Source of the DNA: Treponema denticola ATCC 35405
GTDB taxonomy: Bacteria > Spirochaetota > Spirochaetia > Treponematales > Treponemataceae
Assembly: GCF_000008185.1 (NCBI RefSeq)
Contig: NC_002967.9
Location: 186,001-250,000, forward strand
Direction of reading: 5' to 3'
DNA length: 64,000 nt
Position numbers and translations under genes: made by a program. Below the pieces are notes generated by a model. The model saw nothing but the letters and a program-made list of their open reading frames with translations. It was not told the DNA's origin and made no database searches. The number at the start of each line of letters is the position of its first letter. Position 1 is the first letter of the stretch. Positions 27,077 to 36,462 of the stretch are shown here, piece by piece.

Positions 27077-29167
27077 TTACACTTTAAATTTCCCAACTTC
27101 TTCCACAAGATTTTGTATACTGGCCTTATTTTTTTGGCTTATATCGTTTACTTCCTGTATGGCATTGCTAATCTGCAACGCACCGGCAGCCATCTCGTTC
27201 ATACTGTCGGTAATTATGCGGGTCAGAGCGTCAAGTTTTTGCATTTCTTTAGCTACATTCTCACCGCCTCGCAGCATTTCTGCGGAACCGTCATTTACCT
27301 GACTGGTTACCATGTTTATATCGCGAATAGCCGACAAGACTTCCTTGCTGCCGTTTTCCTGTTCACGCATAGCGTCCATTAGGTTTTGGCTCATCGTTTT
27401 GACTTGTTCCGAAAGGGTAAAAATAGCGTTGAACTTTTCTTCTGCCGTTTTTGAAGAGGATGAAAGAGCTTCAATTTCTCCCGACAGAAGTTTGAGGGTA
27501 GAAGTGATTGCCTTTCCTTGGCTACTGGATTCTTCTGCGAGCTTTCTGATTTCATCGGCTACAACGGCAAAACCTTTGCCTGCTTCTCCTGCATGAGCAG
27601 CTTCGATGGCAGCGTTCATCGCCAAAAGATTAGTCTGTGAGGCTATGTGCTGAATGACACTAGAGGCCTCCAATAAACCACCCGATTCTTCCGTTATTTT
27701 CTGCGTAACGCTGTTTGCTCCGGTAATAGTGTCTTTACCGTCAGCGGTAGCGGACGCAAGCGTTTTTATAACATCATCGGTTTTGCCGAGCGTCTGTGTA
27801 ATAGAAGCTATGTTTCCTACCATCTGCTCGATAGCTGAAGAAGATTCTGCGACATTCGCTGCCTGATTTTCAATACTTCCGTTCAGCTGTTTTATTGTGC
27901 GGATAATTTCTTCGATGGTAGCTGCGGTTTCGCTAACGCTTGCCGCTTGGGTAAAAGCTTGCTGCTTTACGCCGTCAATGTTGGCACTTATTTGATGTAT
28001 GGCACTGGCGGTTTCGGTCATATTCGACGCAAGCTCGTTGCCGATATCTTCCATATCTCCGGTGTTTAGACCTACTTGTTTAACCGATGAACTTATTTTT
28101 GAAATAGTTTGATTAAAATATCCCGACAAATCGGTAATTTCATCGTTACCGCGTATTGGAAGACGCACAGTTAAATCTCCCTCTCCTTGTGCAATGTTTT
28201 TCAAGGCTGAAACGGCAGTTTTTATAGGTTTTACTATGGTGCCGGCTATAAAAAAGACAATTAATTGTGCAATCAAAAAGGTTATCACACCTGTACCGAT
28301 CATTGAAGTACCCAGGGTATTTACCGATCCCATAAATTCATTTACGGGGGCATTTATAACAATAGTCCAGCCGGTAGTTTTCATCTTAGCATGTGAAGCG
28401 ATTTTACTTACGCCCTTGTATTCATAAAAACCGATGGAAGACTCGTCGGCTTTTACCGCCATTCTTTCAAATTCTGCAAGGGAAGCATAAGCTGCATTCT
28501 TTTTTGCCTCTTCACTGAAATTCATATGGCCGGTTACCAATTCTTCATCTCTATCGGCAATGGTAGTTCCCGTAAGCCCTAAAATGTAGCAAATACCGGT
28601 TTTCCCGACAACTATGTCAGATATATATTCCGATAACAGTAAGCCTTTAACGTCGGCGGACAAAACTCCGACTATGGTATCGGTAGAATCGAGAATAGGG
28701 ACGGCAAAGGTTGTTACGAGTGTTCCGGTTGCCCTTTCTATATACGGTTCAGTAACAAATTTTTTTCCTGCAAGAGCCGCTTTAAACCATTCTCGGTCGC
28801 TTACCTGAACTGAACCTCCCGCATAATAAAAGGTTCCATTTGTATCCGTTATATCTAATTCTTTTATACGGTCGTTAAAACGAGACTCTTTTTGTAAAAA
28901 GGATACTATTTGGCTATAAGAATAAGAAGAATCCGACAACTCAGGCATACGGGCAATGCCCTCGAGAAACTGAAAAAGAGCCGTGACGCGCCCATCAATA
29001 ATTTCTGCAATATCGGCCGCCTTGTCGAGTAAATGCGTATCGACTTTTTCTGCTAACGCTTTGCGAGCAGTACGAGTTGCAAGAAAACCTTCCATCGAAG
29101 AAGCGATGGCTATCAATACTCCGAAGACTATAATCAGTTTGTAGCGGATTGAAAAACGTTTTTTCAT
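27077..29167 (-). CDS. Methyl-accepting chemotaxis protein with Cache sensor, tandem copy A
   Basis: A 696-residue chemoreceptor with the same architecture as its downstream neighbour: TM1, double-Cache sensor, TM2, HAMP and signalling domain, ending GKFKV. The sensor contains [15 protein letters not shown]-like and AVPILDSTD-like Cache signatures but differs from copy B through most of the ligand-binding part. The start follows AGGAG. Copy A and copy B share leader sequence for about 60 nt. The homology upstream of copy A stops at the 3' end of the ABC ATPase gene, consistent with a tandem duplication that carried its own leader. Confidence 0.95.
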   Translation of the reverse strand: MKKRFSIRYKLIIVFGVLIAIASSMEGFLATRTARKALAEKVDTHLLDKAADIAEIIDGRVTALFQFLEGIARMPELSDSSYSYSQIVSFLQKESRFNDRIKELDITDTNGTFYYAGGSVQVSDREWFKAALAGKKFVTEPYIERATGTLVTTFAVPILDSTDTIVGVLSADVKGLLLSEYISDIVVGKTGICYILGLTGTTIADRDEELVTGHMNFSEEAKKNAAYASLAEFERMAVKADESSIGFYEYKGVSKIASHAKMKTTGWTIVINAPVNEFMGSVNTLGTSMIGTGVITFLIAQLIVFFIAGTIVKPIKTAVSALKNIAQGEGDLTVRLPIRGNDEITDLSGYFNQTISKISSSVKQVGLNTGDMEDIGNELASNMTETASAIHQISANIDGVKQQAFTQAASVSETAATIEEIIRTIKQLNGSIENQAANVAESSSAIEQMVGNIASITQTLGKTDDVIKTLASATADGKDTITGANSVTQKITEESGGLLEASSVIQHIASQTNLLAMNAAIEAAHAGEAGKGFAVVADEIRKLAEESSSQGKAITSTLKLLSGEIEALSSSSKTAEEKFNAIFTLSEQVKTMSQNLMDAMREQENGSKEVLSAIRDINMVTSQVNDGSAEMLRGGENVAKEMQKLDALTRIITDSMNEMAAGALQISNAIQEVNDISQKNKASIQNLVEEVGKFKV

Positions 29168-29187
29168 TTATGGTACTCCTTTTTTTA

Positions 29188-29205
29188 GATTGACAAGTCT
29201 CAATC
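29188..29205 (-). promoter_or_regulatory. Conserved inverted repeat in the receptor leader, copy A
   Basis: GATTGACAAGTCTCAATC. The arms and spacing are identical to the element at 26738-26755; only one base in the loop differs. Confidence 0.5.
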
Positions 29206-29223
29206 CACGACATGATGTATATC

Positions 29224-30873
29224 TTATTTTTCCAAGCATCCCAAAGAAATCAATCTTTGATTAAGGCTTGAAAAGAGCATAATTCTATCGCCTTCAATGT
29301 CGAATTTTATTTTTTCGCCTATTTTGTAGGTTATATTTAAAAACACGACACCCGTTAAAAGAAGGTTCCCCACCTTAATCTTAACGGTAGTTTCCATACC
29401 TGTGGGCATCGAGCTGTATATAGAACCTGTCAATTTTCCGTTTTCGTGTATTTTAATAAACTCGGGGCGGACTCCGATGATAAAATCTTTTTCAGTCGGT
29501 ATGGGAGAATTTAAATCAAACTCCGCTTCATCGGCCTTTGCAATGTGATACTTAAAAGGCAAAATCTTATTTTCCTTTTCTGCATTTTTTGTGCGTTCGG
29601 CTTCTTCTTCTCTTTGTTTTTTAATTTCGGCCTCCGTTTTCAAAAGCCATTCTTTATAATCGATTTTTTGAGCCGGCTTAAACTTAAATTGCAAGCCTTC
29701 TAAACAACTTAAATTAAAATCTCCGTCTGCAGAGGTTTCGCCCGCAGCTTCTATAAAATTTATCGAAGGATTTCCTATAAAGTCTGCGGTAAATAAGTTT
29801 ACCGGTTTTTCATAGATATCCAAGGGAGCATCATATTGCTGCAAAAGACCGTTATCCATCAAGCATATCTTTGTTGCCAGAGTCATAGCCTCCAGCTGAT
29901 CATGGGTAACATAGATGAATGTCGATTTTGTATCCAAATGAAGACGCTGCAATTCACTCCGCATTTCAAGCCGGAGTTTTGCATCAAGGTTTGAAAGAGG
30001 CTCATCCATAAAAAGCACCTTGGGCCCGGGAGCCAGGGTTCGGGCAATGGCAACCCTTTGCTGCTGTCCACCTGAAAGTTCATTGGGATACCGATCCATA
30101 AACATTCCGATTTTTACGATGCGGGAAACACGGCGAACTATTAAGTCTATTTCTTCGTTTTCAAGCTTGCGTATTTTTTTTATAACTTCGCCTTTTTCAT
30201 CTACAAGTTCGTAGTTATTATTTACCGAGAATCCGGTTTTCTTGTGCTTCTCTAAAAGAGATGCCCTCTTTTCATCCAAACCGGAAATTATTGATCTTAC
30301 TTTTTCTTCACGATTTTCAGCTTTTTCAAGCCCATAAGACAAAACCGTTTTTGCCGTATATTCCGAAATAATAAAGTTGTCTATTAACTTTATCAAGGCT
30401 GTTTTTTCGTCAAGTCTATTACCTTTTTTCTTGTCTTTAGTCTGCGAGTCGATAATAATTTCCACAGCTTTTCCACATTCATTTAAAATCTTTTTTAAGT
30501 CATCTATTCTTTTAATTTCAAAATCGCAGAGAGGCATGATTTCTTTGATGTTTTTTAAGCCGAAACTTATGTTCTCATAAACGGTCATATTCGGCCAAAG
30601 GGCATAGTTTTGAAACAAAAAACCGACCTTTCTTTTGTTTGCAGGAATGTTTATACCTTGCTCGCTGTCAAAAACCGTTTCCCCGTCGATGATTATCTTT
30701 CCTCTTGTCGGAGTTTCAAGACCGGCAATCATTCTAAGAGTTGTTGTTTTGCCGCAGCCTGAAGGCCCCAGCAGGGTAATAAACGAATTATTTTCTATGG
30801 TTAAATTTAAATTATCCGTTCCGTAAAATTTTCCCCATCTTTTTGTAAGGTTTTGTAAAATTATCTCAGGCAT
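29224..30873 (-). CDS. ABC uptake ATPase, Fbp-like, with large internal insertion
   Basis: A 549-residue ATPase. Walker A GPSGCGKTT is at 37-45, Q-loop Q88, signature LSGGQQQ at 266-272, Walker B VLFMDEP at 286-292 and switch THD in TFIYVTHDQLEA. Family members are usually about 350 residues. Here roughly 130 charged, helical residues (about 110-243) are inserted between the Q-loop and the signature. The C-terminal TOBE-like part also carries a charged insertion (KKQREEEAERTKNAEKE). The start overlaps the permease stop by one base (TAATG). It most likely energises an iron-type uptake system with the fused permease. Confidence 0.88.
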   Translation of the reverse strand: MPEIILQNLTKRWGKFYGTDNLNLTIENNSFITLLGPSGCGKTTTLRMIAGLETPTRGKIIIDGETVFDSEQGINIPANKRKVGFLFQNYALWPNMTVYENISFGLKNIKEIMPLCDFEIKRIDDLKKILNECGKAVEIIIDSQTKDKKKGNRLDEKTALIKLIDNFIISEYTAKTVLSYGLEKAENREEKVRSIISGLDEKRASLLEKHKKTGFSVNNNYELVDEKGEVIKKIRKLENEEIDLIVRRVSRIVKIGMFMDRYPNELSGGQQQRVAIARTLAPGPKVLFMDEPLSNLDAKLRLEMRSELQRLHLDTKSTFIYVTHDQLEAMTLATKICLMDNGLLQQYDAPLDIYEKPVNLFTADFIGNPSINFIEAAGETSADGDFNLSCLEGLQFKFKPAQKIDYKEWLLKTEAEIKKQREEEAERTKNAEKENKILPFKYHIAKADEAEFDLNSPIPTEKDFIIGVRPEFIKIHENGKLTGSIYSSMPTGMETTVKIKVGNLLLTGVVFLNITYKIGEKIKFDIEGDRIMLFSSLNQRLISLGCLEK

Positions 30874-32681
30874 TATTGACCTCCTACACCCGTATCGATT
30901 CCGGCCTTTGTAAGCTTGTTTAATCCGAAATTTACGGCCAAAATAAATATAATTAAAATTAAGTTGATTGCACTCGAAAAGGCGTATAAGCCCATTTCGT
31001 CGTAATAGTCAAGCATGGTTGTGCTTATTTTGGACTGACTGCACAAGAGCATAAATAGGGTCAATTCCCTAACACAGGTTATAAAGGGCAAAAGATAGCC
31101 GCTTAAAATTGCCGTCTTTTGAATGGGAATTATTATCCTTGTCATACGTTTATGCCAGGGCGTGTCCTGTATCAAAGCAGACTCTTCTATTTCATTGCTG
31201 ATTTGAAGCATAGAGTTAAGAGAGCTCCTCGACGAAAAAGGAATATACTTAATTGTTCCGACTATTATTAAAAGCAAAAAGGTATCATATATTCCCAGCA
31301 TAGATCCGAATATAAAGAAGGCTATACCTACTGCAAGCGAAGGTAAAAGGTAGGGCAAAAAAGCTATGTCGTTTACGTAATTTGCAAACTTGTTTCTTCT
31401 GTGCTTGCTTACCGAATAGCCTATCAAAAGCCCTATCGTTCCTGCAAGGAAGGCGCAGAAAAAGGCAACAATCATAGTTCCTTTAAAACTCATCCAAAAG
31501 GCACGGTTATATAAAATACCGAATTGTCCGTACATACCGACATCTTCGGTCGAGTGATGCGTCCACCATTTTAAGGTTAGGTTTGCAAAATTACCTGTCC
31601 TAAAAAAGCTGTAGTCTCCGGGGTTGGGCAAAAAGGTTTCAAAGGCAAAGGAAATAACGGGGTATATTCCGGTAAATAAGGTAAAGATAATTAAAATAGC
31701 AGGAATTAAATATTGCCCGATTTTTCCCACATTTACCTTGCTGACCTGTCCGCTCTTTCCCGTAATTGTGGTATAGTTTTTTCGGGATTTCATGCTGAGC
31801 CTGTTTGTAATCAGTATTAAAATTCCGAAGAGCATCATCACTACGCCGATAATACTTGCCTGCCCCGTCCTTACAACCTTTAAGTCTATATATTTGGTGG
31901 AAAGGGTTGTCAGTTTTAAATAGTGCGGAACGGGATAGCTACCCATAGCGCTGCCGAAAACGAGCAAGATGGTCGATAGGATGGCAGGTCTTAATAATGG
32001 AAGGGTTACTTTGCGGAAAATTTTTGATTTTGAGGTATTTAAAATCAAGGCAGCTTCTTCCAAATTGGAATCCATATTTTTAAATATGCCGCCGATTAAA
32101 ATATAGGCAAAGGCTGCATAGTGCAGGGATAGAACAACAATTGCGGGGAATAGACCCTCAGCCCACCATGCAGGCATTGTAACTCCGAAAAGGTCTGCAA
32201 GTATTCCGTTAGAGCCTCCCGTGACGGCAGTACTCTTAAATAAGTTTATCCAAGTAAGAGCCAATGTCCACTGAGGCATTATATACGGAAAAATAAAAAC
32301 AACATTCAGATATTTTTTGCATTTTATATTTGTGCGTGTAATCAAATATGCAAAAACTCCGCCTATTAAGATAGCTCCTATACAGCTGAATATCGCAAGC
32401 AACAGCGTGTTTGTAAGCGGACCCCAAAAATTTCTCGACGAAAGGGAGCCGGTAAAAATATCCTTCCAATTAAAGACGGTAAAACCGTTCGGCCCATGCA
32501 TAGCATCTATGGTTCCGGGATGAACCGCAACCGTGTCCAAAAGAATAGTTACTACCGGAGCTATAGTCGTAACAGAGAGCACAACACCGAATATAAGCAA
32601 TATCAGGTTTTGAGGTTTTCTAAAAAAATCCTTACTTTGATTTAAAAAAACCGGAATTGTCTTAGTCAAAGTCTCCTCCAT
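30873..32681 (-). CDS. Fused ABC permease, Fbp/Bit-like
   Basis: A 602-residue inner-membrane protein with about twelve membrane segments, made of two homologous permease units. EAA-type loops are visible at EEAALILNTSKSKIFRKVTLP in the first unit and EESALIQDTPWHKRMTRIIIP in the second. Fused permeases of this type serve iron(III) or related cation-chelate uptake. The start follows AAGGAAG. It is translationally coupled to the ATPase. The cognate binding protein is probably the lipoprotein at 36463-37788, now separated by two exporter genes. Confidence 0.88.
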   Translation of the reverse strand: MEETLTKTIPVFLNQSKDFFRKPQNLILLIFGVVLSVTTIAPVVTILLDTVAVHPGTIDAMHGPNGFTVFNWKDIFTGSLSSRNFWGPLTNTLLLAIFSCIGAILIGGVFAYLITRTNIKCKKYLNVVFIFPYIMPQWTLALTWINLFKSTAVTGGSNGILADLFGVTMPAWWAEGLFPAIVVLSLHYAAFAYILIGGIFKNMDSNLEEAALILNTSKSKIFRKVTLPLLRPAILSTILLVFGSAMGSYPVPHYLKLTTLSTKYIDLKVVRTGQASIIGVVMMLFGILILITNRLSMKSRKNYTTITGKSGQVSKVNVGKIGQYLIPAILIIFTLFTGIYPVISFAFETFLPNPGDYSFFRTGNFANLTLKWWTHHSTEDVGMYGQFGILYNRAFWMSFKGTMIVAFFCAFLAGTIGLLIGYSVSKHRRNKFANYVNDIAFLPYLLPSLAVGIAFFIFGSMLGIYDTFLLLIIVGTIKYIPFSSRSSLNSMLQISNEIEESALIQDTPWHKRMTRIIIPIQKTAILSGYLLPFITCVRELTLFMLLCSQSKISTTMLDYYDEMGLYAFSSAINLILIIFILAVNFGLNKLTKAGIDTGVGGQ

Positions 32682-32887
32682 AAATTAACTTCCTTACGAT
32701 TATACTATAACTCGAGCTTTTACGCAATATTTTTCTAAAATTATATTCTAAAATTAAGATATATTTACTAATGATGATTTTATTCCCATTCTAACGGCTG
32801 GTTTATATTACTTTTTTTTGTTATACTGATCGACGAGGAGATATGCGGTTTATAAAAAACCGCTTGAACTTTTTTGAGGAGAAGAAG

Positions 32888-34648
32888 ATGTTCAAGAAAC
32901 TATTGTACTCGCTTAAACTGGTTTTTAAACTAAATCCGTTAAGCTTGGTCTTAATTTTTACTTTTGCAATAATTTCTGCAATATGCAGTGCCGTTTTATT
33001 GGTCTATATAAAGGCTCTGACAGCAAGTCTAACGGCTTCATCGAGTTTAAATACTTTTGTTCAGACAAATATGCTTAATCTGACAATAGCAGGCCTTTGC
33101 TTTTTGCTTACGGTTTCAGTTTCAAAATATCAGTCCGTATATTGCGAAAAAGCGGCTCTCAAAATAAATAAAAAAATAAACGCTTCTATTCTTAGCAAGG
33201 CGGAAAAGTTATACGGCTTACAGCATTTAAAGGATAGACAGTATTTTGTAACCATCGAAAAATTAAATATGGGAGATTTTGTAATTGAAAATTATTTAAT
33301 TTCTTTTTCGCCTCTTATTGCCTTAATTGTTAATACAATCTGTATTTCCCTACTTTTTAATTTTATCACTCCGGTTTTACTAGTCGTATTAATTGCCGCA
33401 AATATTCCTTCATTTTTTATACGAAAAAAAGTTGCAAAAATCAAGCAAGAAGAGATTGAAAAAGGAAATATCCCATCTTCAGCACTTGAGTATTATTTTA
33501 GAAAATCGCTTGATGCCGCGGCTGCAAAAGATTTTAGACTCTTTGCATTTACCGGCCTTTTCCTGAAAAAAATTGATACCTGTTTTTCAGAATTAAAAAA
33601 TTTAAGAATGAATTCCATTTCTAAAACTTCAAGATGGAATTTGCTTAATCTACTCATAAAACTTATATGCACCGCAGGTATTTTCTTTTTATTCTTTAAA
33701 TCAATCATATCCGCAGAGATGTCTACCGGTGCAATTATGATGATCGTTGTAGTTCTCTTTCAGCTTTCTTCAAACATTTCAGGTATCGGTTCTTTTTGGG
33801 CTTATTTACAAAAAGAATTGGATTACTTTTATAATTACAAATATTTTTTGAGCTTACAAACTATCCAAAACGGTAAGTTGATATTTAATGAACCGGTTTC
33901 TTCAATTGAATTTAAGTCGGTTTCTTTCGGATATGACAGAAGAATGGTTTTAGAAAACCTCTCCTTTAAAATAGATTCAAAAAAGGTATTTGCCCTTGTC
34001 GGCGAAAACGGCGCAGGAAAATCTACAATTGTAAAACTGCTTTTACGGTTTATAGAGCCCATCAGCGGCGAAATACTGATTAACGGCATTCCCATAAAAG
34101 AATTTGAAATAGAATCTTATAGAAACGCAATTTCGGTTATCTTTCAAAATTTTATGCGATACGGACTTTCTGCAAAGGATAATATATTTGCAAATCAAGA
34201 TATTTCAAAATATAACAATATTGACTCAATATTATCTTCTCCTTTTTTTAAAAAATTGCCAAATCAAGAAAACACCCAATTAAATATGGGTTTCGGCGGT
34301 TATGATATTTCAGGCGGAGAATGGCAGCGCATTGCCGTCATGCGCGCCTTAAGTAAACCTTACAGCCTTTTTATTGCCGATGAGCCTACTGCAAATATAG
34401 ACCCAATCGAAGAATATAATATTTTCCAAACAATTATAAAAAAGACAAAGGGTATCAGGTTGATTATTACACACCGAATGGGAAGCATAAAAAATTGCGA
34501 TGAAATTTTCGTATTAAGGAACGGAAAAATAGAAATAAGCGGCCCCCATTCCGAAATTATGCAAAAGTCCGAATATTATGCAAGCCTTTACAATTCACAA
34601 AAGTCTATGTACACCCATATTGAAAAAGGAGAAGCAAATGAAAACTAA
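32888..34648 (+). CDS. ABC exporter half 1 (membrane plus ATPase)
   Basis: A 586-residue type I exporter half-transporter. About six membrane segments occupy residues 15-320, and the ATPase has Walker A GENGAGKST near 371, signature ISGGEWQRIA and Walker B LFIADEPTANID. The start at 32888 is chosen for its spacing (GAGGAG, 6 nt); an upstream in-frame ATG at 32843 has its Shine-Dalgarno only 2 nt away. It overlaps the second half by 11 nt, so the two proteins probably form a heterodimer. There is no peptidase domain. The substrate is unknown; no precursor peptide gene is seen nearby. Confidence 0.88.
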   Translation: MFKKLLYSLKLVFKLNPLSLVLIFTFAIISAICSAVLLVYIKALTASLTASSSLNTFVQTNMLNLTIAGLCFLLTVSVSKYQSVYCEKAALKINKKINASILSKAEKLYGLQHLKDRQYFVTIEKLNMGDFVIENYLISFSPLIALIVNTICISLLFNFITPVLLVVLIAANIPSFFIRKKVAKIKQEEIEKGNIPSSALEYYFRKSLDAAAAKDFRLFAFTGLFLKKIDTCFSELKNLRMNSISKTSRWNLLNLLIKLICTAGIFFLFFKSIISAEMSTGAIMMIVVVLFQLSSNISGIGSFWAYLQKELDYFYNYKYFLSLQTIQNGKLIFNEPVSSIEFKSVSFGYDRRMVLENLSFKIDSKKVFALVGENGAGKSTIVKLLLRFIEPISGEILINGIPIKEFEIESYRNAISVIFQNFMRYGLSAKDNIFANQDISKYNNIDSILSSPFFKKLPNQENTQLNMGFGGYDISGGEWQRIAVMRALSKPYSLFIADEPTANIDPIEEYNIFQTIIKKTKGIRLIITHRMGSIKNCDEIFVLRNGKIEISGPHSEIMQKSEYYASLYNSQKSMYTHIEKGEANEN

Positions 34649-36395
34649 AAACTCTGTAATTTTTCTTCCCATTAAAATAATGTTTAAAGCCGACAGCGTA
34701 AAATTGATTTGGCTCTTGTTAATAGCAATTACTTCCGGATATCTTAATTATTTTGTTTTAAAATCTTTAGATTTAATACTCAATTCGAATATATCAAAGC
34801 TATTTACTCCTGAAATGATAAGTCTGACAATCCTTCCGGCTCTTTTATATTTTTTTATCTCTATTTTGAATTTTGTTTCAAGCACTATAATTGAAAAGCT
34901 GGAATACAAAACAGGCCTTTATATCAATAATCTTATTATAAAAAGATCTTTCGGGTTTAAGGGAATCGGAATTTTTGAACATCCTGATTATATCGATATG
35001 TCATACACCCTTGCAAATGCAAAGTCAGTTATGGCATCTTCAGTACGAGAGTTATTTACATTTTTAAGCCTTGTATTAAACCTTATTTTTTATGTTTTCT
35101 TTTTTGCAAAAATAGAATTAATCTTTCTTTTAATTTTAATTCCGGCATTATTGCCTATTTATTTTACCGAAAAAGCAAAAGCAAAGATATTTATGCAAAA
35201 ACAACTTGCTATGCAGCAGTTAAGGATACGAGGATATCAATATAAGTTTATGGCCCTTTCCGCACAACATGCTCAAGATAATCGCATTTTTTCTTTTATC
35301 CCATTATTAAAAAAGAATCTTGAAAAGCTGAATGAGCAAATCGATTCTACATGGAAAACTTTTAACTCTAAAAAATTAATCGTAGATTTTATAGCATTTT
35401 CGACAAACATTCTTGTAACGGCTTTAGTTATTGCAGTTTCATTTTTTAGATTTTCAAATAATCAAATCAGTTTTGCAACTTCGGTTATTTTAATCTTTGC
35501 AGTGTATAGAATATTTAAAATGGCTTCTTCAATTTCGGTACAAATAGGAGTCAATAAGCAAACCTTTTTATTCTATGAAGAACTGCAAAATTATTTGCAA
35601 CTTTCAGATAATATCGATTTATCAAAAAACGGCAAGATTTTAAACGGGCCTATTTCTTCTATCGAATTCCAAGATGTCAGCTTTGCTTATTCTGAAAATA
35701 ATTATGTGCTCAAAAATTTATCTTTTAAAATAAATGCAGGAGAATCCGTTGCTCTTGTCGGACAAAACGGTGCCGGTAAAACCACATTGATAAAATTACT
35801 TTTACGGTTTTACGACCCGTCTTCCGGTACAATTTTAATAAACGGCATCGACATAAAAGAATTGGATATTGATTCTTACAGAAATGCTATTTCGGGAGTC
35901 TTTCAAGATTTTTCAAAATTCGCATTGACCCTTGGCGAAAATATTTTTGGAAGCGGCTCCGGCCAAGACAAAACGGTCTTTTCAAAAAAGAGCAAAATGC
36001 TTTTATCTAAAATTTTAGAAACGATGGACGATAAGTGTGATACCAATATCGGGCAGGATTTGGGCGGCAGAGAGCTATCGGGCGGTGAATGGCAAAAAAT
36101 AGCTATTGCCCGCGGTCTGGAAAAAGAAAATACAAGTCTTTTTTTAGCAGATGAACCGGTATCGGCAATCGACCCGATTGAAGAAGCAAACATATATAAA
36201 TATATTCTTCCCGAAAACCCAAGTCAGGCAATCACGATAATCACAACACACCGCTTAGCTTGCACAAAGGATGTAACAAAAGTATTATTATTGGAAAACG
36301 GAACATTACAGGAGTTCGATTCTCATGAAAACCTGCTAAAGACTTCCGAGCGGTACAAAGCCATTTACTGCACACAGGCGGACGCATACATTTAA
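34638..36395 (+). CDS. ABC exporter half 2 (membrane plus ATPase)
   Basis: A 585-residue half-transporter, paralogous to its neighbour. Membrane domain at about 15-320, Walker A GQNGAGKTT near 374, signature LSGGEWQKIA and Walker B LFLADEP followed by VSAIDPIEEA. The start at 34638 follows AAGGAG inside the end of the first gene. Together the pair forms one transcription unit on the plus strand, ending at a strong terminator. The unit sits in the middle of an oppositely oriented uptake operon, which suggests insertion. Confidence 0.88.
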   Translation: MKTKNSVIFLPIKIMFKADSVKLIWLLLIAITSGYLNYFVLKSLDLILNSNISKLFTPEMISLTILPALLYFFISILNFVSSTIIEKLEYKTGLYINNLIIKRSFGFKGIGIFEHPDYIDMSYTLANAKSVMASSVRELFTFLSLVLNLIFYVFFFAKIELIFLLILIPALLPIYFTEKAKAKIFMQKQLAMQQLRIRGYQYKFMALSAQHAQDNRIFSFIPLLKKNLEKLNEQIDSTWKTFNSKKLIVDFIAFSTNILVTALVIAVSFFRFSNNQISFATSVILIFAVYRIFKMASSISVQIGVNKQTFLFYEELQNYLQLSDNIDLSKNGKILNGPISSIEFQDVSFAYSENNYVLKNLSFKINAGESVALVGQNGAGKTTLIKLLLRFYDPSSGTILINGIDIKELDIDSYRNAISGVFQDFSKFALTLGENIFGSGSGQDKTVFSKKSKMLLSKILETMDDKCDTNIGQDLGGRELSGGEWQKIAIARGLEKENTSLFLADEPVSAIDPIEEANIYKYILPENPSQAITIITTHRLACTKDVTKVLLLENGTLQEFDSHENLLKTSERYKAIYCTQADAYI

Positions 36396-36405
36396 ATCTA
36401 AGGTA

Positions 36406-36435
36406 AACCTCTAAAAACTGAAGTTTTTAGAGGTT
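36406..36435. terminator. Bidirectional terminator between the exporter and the binding-protein gene
   Basis: A perfect 14-bp stem AACCTCTAAAAACT / AGTTTTTAGAGGTT with a 2-nt centre. It lies between convergent genes. Confidence 0.8.
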
Positions 36436-36462
36436 CCCTCATATTAATTTTTTAATAATCTT

